In this document: piece by piece, positions 60,681 to 64,000 of the stretch | Layout of the letters: the number at the start of each line of letters is the position of its first letter | Numbering within the stretch: position 1 is the first letter of the stretch | Source: JBNAVJ01 sp049700455 | GTDB taxonomy: Bacteria; Bacteroidota; Ignavibacteria; Tepidaquicellales; Tepidaquicellaceae | Direction of reading: 5' to 3' | Length of the DNA stretch: 64,000 nucleotides | Assembly (NCBI GenBank): GCA_049700455.1 | Contig: JBNAVJ010000011.1 | Location: 1-64,000 of the forward strand | The notes under the pieces: model-generated | Database searches by the model: none | What the model was told of the DNA's origin: nothing | Seen by the model: the letters and a program-made list of their open reading frames with translations, nothing else | Made by a program: the position numbers and the translations under genes

Positions 60681-62597
60681 ATGAATGATTTTATTTTCAA
60701 ACCGTTTGGTGAGATGACTGATGATGACTATTACCAGATAGGATTCAAATCGGGTCTTGAAATTCACCAGCAATTACTTACCTCTAAGAAACTTTTCTGT
60801 AGATGCCCGGCGGGAATTTATTCTCACAAATATGATGCAGAGATTCTAAGACATATGAGACCAACTCTTTCAGAGCTTGGGGAATATGATGGTACAGCAT
60901 TGATGGAATTTAAAACTAAAAAAGATATTATTTACCATATCAATCACGAGACGGTGTGTACTTATGAAATGGATGACACACCACCTTTTGAAATTAACGA
61001 AGAAGCACTTGATATTTCTCTGGAAATTGGTATGCTTTATAATTGTTCAATGATAGATGAGATTCATATAGCACGCAAGCAATATCTTGATGGCAGCATA
61101 CCCACTGGATTTCAGAGAACTACTATTGTTGCTGTTAATGGGTGGGTTCCCTACAAAAAACGCAGGATAAAAATAGTTCAGCTTTCACTTGAAGAAGATT
61201 CCTGTCGTGAGGTGTCAGACATTGGTCATACCAGAGTTTACCTAACCGATAGGCTTGGAATGCCACTGATAGAGACAGTTACCGCCCCGGAAATGCATAC
61301 CCCTAATGAAGTAATGGAAGTGGGGCAGATAATAAGTATGATAGCGCGTAGCACAGGAAAAGTGAGAATGGGAGCAGGTGCGGCACGTCAGGATGTTAAT
61401 GTGAGTGTTGAGGGTGGAACAAGAATTGAAATTAAAGGTGTACCGAGTCTAAAACGAATTCCCCTTTTAACTTACAATGAGGCAATGAGACAATGGAATC
61501 TTCTACGATTAAGAGATGAATTACATAGTCGAGGAATTACCAATAAAACTTTTGAATCCAGAGTTGAAAATGTCACGAAGATTTTGAAAAAAACACATTA
61601 TCAACCTATTTATTCTGCTTTAGATAGAGGGAAGGTTGCTTATGGTGTTTTACTGCGAGGATATAAAGGTTTGTTAAGATGGAAGACACAAACAGACACT
61701 TATTTTTCCAGAGAAATTTCAGATCGTGTACGTGTAATAGCATGTCTTACATCATTGCCTAATATCATACATTCTGATAGTACTGCTGAGACTCTATCAA
61801 CAACCGAATGGAGTAACGTTAAGAAAGCTTTATCTGCAACAAATGATGATACTGTTGTTATCGTTTGGGGTGATGAGAGAGATGTATTAACTGCAACCAA
61901 TGAGATTATTATCAGAGCAAAGGAAGCGACTATAGGAATTCCATCTGAAACCAGACAGGCTCATAAAGATGGGACAAATGGATTCGAAAGAATATTGCCC
62001 GGACCGGATAGAATGTATCCTGATACTGACTTGCCTCCTAAACGCATAACTAAAGAACGATTAGAACGTATTAGGATGTCATTACCTGAAATTTTATATG
62101 AGAAACTGAAATGGTATGAAGAATTAAAAATTCCAGCTGATACAAGATATTCTCTTTCTATATCAAAATATTCTAATCTATTTAAAAAATTGGTTGAGGT
62201 TTATAAAATAAATCCTACTTTAGCTGCTGTTGCTTTAGTTCAATATCCAAAACGAATGTATAAGGAAAAGAAGATAAGTTCTGAAATTTCAGTTGAAGAT
62301 ATGGAACGACTATTTGCGCTTTTTGCTGAGGGAAAAATTTCACGTGACGGTATTTATCTTAATATGGTTGCTCTCTCAAAAGGAGAAGGAATAGTTGTTA
62401 ATAAGGCAAATCCGGGCTTAGATAGTGAACTGTTGGGAAGTGTGATGCAGCAATCTCTCGATGAAATAAAAAAAATGAAGATTAAAAACAAAAGTAAACT
62501 TAGAGAAATTATACTTGGAAAAATGATGTACAGATTAAAAGGTAAAATTGAAGCACGGGAAGTTATTAATTTTCTCAATAAAAACTTAATATTGTAA
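60681..62597 (+). CDS. gatE: Glu-tRNA(Gln) amidotransferase subunit E, archaeal type
   Basis: Kinase/transamidase subunit of GatDE, which converts Glu-tRNA(Gln) to Gln-tRNA(Gln). The protein is 638 residues, the GatE length and longer than bacterial GatB (~475). Seen: SGLEIHQQLLTSKKLFCRCP at the N-terminus, the GatB/E core with MDDTPPFEINEEALDI and GAGAARQDVNVSVEGGTRIE, an inserted GAD (AspRS-like) domain (about residues 290-410), and a C-terminal YqeY-like helical tail (EGIVVNKANPGLDSELLGSV). The insert and the gatD gene four bases downstream distinguish it from GatB. Confidence 0.93.
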   Translation: MNDFIFKPFGEMTDDDYYQIGFKSGLEIHQQLLTSKKLFCRCPAGIYSHKYDAEILRHMRPTLSELGEYDGTALMEFKTKKDIIYHINHETVCTYEMDDTPPFEINEEALDISLEIGMLYNCSMIDEIHIARKQYLDGSIPTGFQRTTIVAVNGWVPYKKRRIKIVQLSLEEDSCREVSDIGHTRVYLTDRLGMPLIETVTAPEMHTPNEVMEVGQIISMIARSTGKVRMGAGAARQDVNVSVEGGTRIEIKGVPSLKRIPLLTYNEAMRQWNLLRLRDELHSRGITNKTFESRVENVTKILKKTHYQPIYSALDRGKVAYGVLLRGYKGLLRWKTQTDTYFSREISDRVRVIACLTSLPNIIHSDSTAETLSTTEWSNVKKALSATNDDTVVIVWGDERDVLTATNEIIIRAKEATIGIPSETRQAHKDGTNGFERILPGPDRMYPDTDLPPKRITKERLERIRMSLPEILYEKLKWYEELKIPADTRYSLSISKYSNLFKKLVEVYKINPTLAAVALVQYPKRMYKEKKISSEISVEDMERLFALFAEGKISRDGIYLNMVALSKGEGIVVNKANPGLDSELLGSVMQQSLDEIKKMKIKNKSKLREIILGKMMYRLKGKIEAREVINFLNKNLIL

Positions 62598-62601
62598 TGT
62601 T

Positions 62602-63990
62602 ATGAGAAATAACGAGGATTTCAAAGGATATAAAGGTATAGCGCTTAATGTTCTCCAGAAGTTTCAGGCTTTGGTCTGGAGTGATGTCGAGATTGAAACT
62701 GATAAAGGAATCTATGCTGGTAGAATCCTGCCACGTAATGAAACGGCGGATCAATATCATATTGTGATAAAGCTGGCTTCCGGGTATAATATCGGATTAG
62801 CAGCTGAATCAATTAAAAATATAAAAGTATTCGGAAGAAAAATAGCACACTATAAAATACCTGAAAAAGAGTTTCCTTATGATCCTCAAAAACCACGTGT
62901 TAAATTGCTTGGAACAGGTGGAACAATAGCATCCCGACTGGATTACCGTACAGGGGCTGTAATTCCTGCTTTTACTCCAGGAGAACTTTATGGCTCGGTC
63001 CCTGAACTTGCCGATATTTGTAATCTTGAAACCGAAAAGTTATATGGTGTCTTCAGTGAGAATATGGGACCTGAGCAGTGGATTGGTACAGCCAAAGCAA
63101 TTGGGAGAGAAATAGAAAAAGGTGTTCAGGGAATTGTTATAGGACACGGAACCGATACTATGCATCATACAGCAGCAGCACTTTCATTTATGGTTCAAAA
63201 CTCACCTGTACCAATAGTTATGGTTGGTTCCCAACGTTCAAGTGATAGGCCTTCTTCAGATGCAGCATTAAATCTTATGCATAGTGTTAAAACTGCAGCC
63301 GAAAGTGATATTGCTGAGATTATGGTCTGTATGTTTGGTCCTACCTCTGATGAGTATGGGCTTTTACATCGTGGAACCCGCGTTAGAAAAATGCATTCAA
63401 GTTATCGTTCTACATTTAGAACAATAGGAGACATCCCAATTGCTATGGTAAGTCGTGAAAAGATTACACCTTTAAGATATGACTATAAAAAAAGACGTGA
63501 TGATAAAAATGTAATTATTAATACTGCTTTTGAAGAAAAAGTTAGCATTGTATACTATTATCCTAATATGAAACCTGATATAATTGATTCATTAATAGAT
63601 AACGGATATCGGGGGATAGTCATTGCTGGAACTGGATTAGGACACGTGAATAAACCTCTTTACCCAGCATTAAAAAGAGCTCAGAAAAATAAAATTGCAG
63701 TTTATATGACAGTTCAGACTTTGTGGGGATATGTTCAGATGTATGTGTACGATACAGGAAGGGATATGATGGAATTAGGAGTGGTTCCTGCAGCAAATAT
63801 GTTACCTGAAGTTGCCTATGTTAAACTTGGATGGGCTTTAGGGCAAACTGATGACCTTGATGAAGTAAAAAAAATTATGTTGACTCCTATTGCGGGTGAA
63901 ATTACAGAAAGAGAGCCTTCTAATGGTTATTTGATATTTCAGGGAGGAATTCCAGAAGTTGAGGAATTTATTTCCAGATATAGAAGATAG
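62602..63990 (+). CDS. gatD: Glu-tRNA(Gln) amidotransferase subunit D, archaeal type
   Basis: Asparaginase-like subunit of GatDE that frees ammonia from glutamine/asparagine for the GatE reaction. The protein is 462 residues. An N-terminal ~95-residue domain is followed by the L-asparaginase I/II fold with the expected catalytic set: Thr108 in LLGTGGTIAS, Thr184 and Asp185 in GHGTDTMHHT, and Lys263 in GTRVRKMHSSY. GSQRSSDRPSSDAALNLMHS is also typical of GatD. The N-terminal domain is absent from simple asparaginases, and gatE ends four bases upstream, so this is not a stand-alone asparaginase. The gene is complete, ten bases before the window end. Confidence 0.94.
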   Translation: MRNNEDFKGYKGIALNVLQKFQALVWSDVEIETDKGIYAGRILPRNETADQYHIVIKLASGYNIGLAAESIKNIKVFGRKIAHYKIPEKEFPYDPQKPRVKLLGTGGTIASRLDYRTGAVIPAFTPGELYGSVPELADICNLETEKLYGVFSENMGPEQWIGTAKAIGREIEKGVQGIVIGHGTDTMHHTAAALSFMVQNSPVPIVMVGSQRSSDRPSSDAALNLMHSVKTAAESDIAEIMVCMFGPTSDEYGLLHRGTRVRKMHSSYRSTFRTIGDIPIAMVSREKITPLRYDYKKRRDDKNVIINTAFEEKVSIVYYYPNMKPDIIDSLIDNGYRGIVIAGTGLGHVNKPLYPALKRAQKNKIAVYMTVQTLWGYVQMYVYDTGRDMMELGVVPAANMLPEVAYVKLGWALGQTDDLDEVKKIMLTPIAGEITEREPSNGYLIFQGGIPEVEEFISRYRR

Positions 63991-64000
63991 TTTCTTGCTC

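Noticed and set aside
1..64000. CRISPR arrays, insertion sequences, prophage or integrase genes
   Set aside because: No regularly spaced repeats, transposase or integrase frames, or phage structural genes were seen; the window reads as ordinary chromosomal gene content.

Overview
The window reads as a stretch of chromosome from a Gram-negative bacterium of the Bacteroidota/Ignavibacteriota side of the FCB group. The grounds are: C-terminal type IX secretion sorting domains with the 'NYPNPFNP' signature (22.1-22.7 kb); LPS genes (waaA, gmhA, an LptD-like protein, three heptosyltransferase-family proteins); weak Shine-Dalgarno use with many TTG starts; one promoter that fits the Bacteroidota -33/-7 pattern; and AT-rich DNA (about one third G+C by eye). 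I favour Ignavibacteriota, but that is an inference.

Layout. 0-5.4 kb (+): translation and core genes rpsI, rpsB, tsf, pyrH and frr, running into the LPS genes waaA and gmhA. 5.4-14.9 kb (-): a long, mostly overlapping run: POT peptide symporter, endonuclease III, three GT9 glycosyltransferases, a perosamine-synthase-like aminotransferase, prs, a 2-oxo acid dehydrogenase E2 and a zinc-ribbon membrane protein. 15.2-22.4 kb (+): OPT transporter, lone PqqD-like protein, PepD, M2 peptidase lipoprotein and a T9SS-secreted phosphoesterase. 22.4-23.1 kb (-): a decayed T9SS protein gene. 23.5-30 kb (+): MFS transporter, ROK kinase, Tat-exported glycosylasparaginase, M49-like peptidase and an aromatic amino acid decarboxylase. 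30-38.4 kb: LtaS-like protein (-), DUF6526 and serine hydrolase (+), then PepT, a second OPT transporter and WecB (-). 38.6-47.5 kb (-): dapF, LptD-like, two TPM-domain proteins, an ExbB/ExbD/ExbD set, a STAS protein, adk and rlmN. 47.6-58.2 kb (+): PcrA/UvrD helicase, DedA, tRNA-Ser(GGA), a lipoprotein, a small outer membrane barrel, a Rieske protein, a cytochrome b fused to a dodecaheme cytochrome c, galE, rfbA, rfbC, OsmC-like and an FmdB-type zinc ribbon. 58.2-60.5 kb (-): malic enzyme/phosphotransacetylase fusion. 60.7-64 kb (+): gatE and gatD, the archaeal-type Glu-tRNA(Gln) amidotransferase.

How it works together. The region from 13 to 37 kb is dense in peptide uptake and breakdown (POT, two OPT transporters, PepD, PepT, M2, M49-like, glycosylasparaginase, amino acid decarboxylase), which suggests growth on protein or glycoprotein debris. 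The LPS-related genes occur in several separate places. The two most unusual items are the Rieske/cytochrome b pair whose cytochrome b continues into a periplasmic domain with twelve CxxCH haem sites and has GPWY where PEWY is expected, and the GatD/GatE pair in a bacterial context. No CRISPR array, insertion sequence, prophage or origin was seen.
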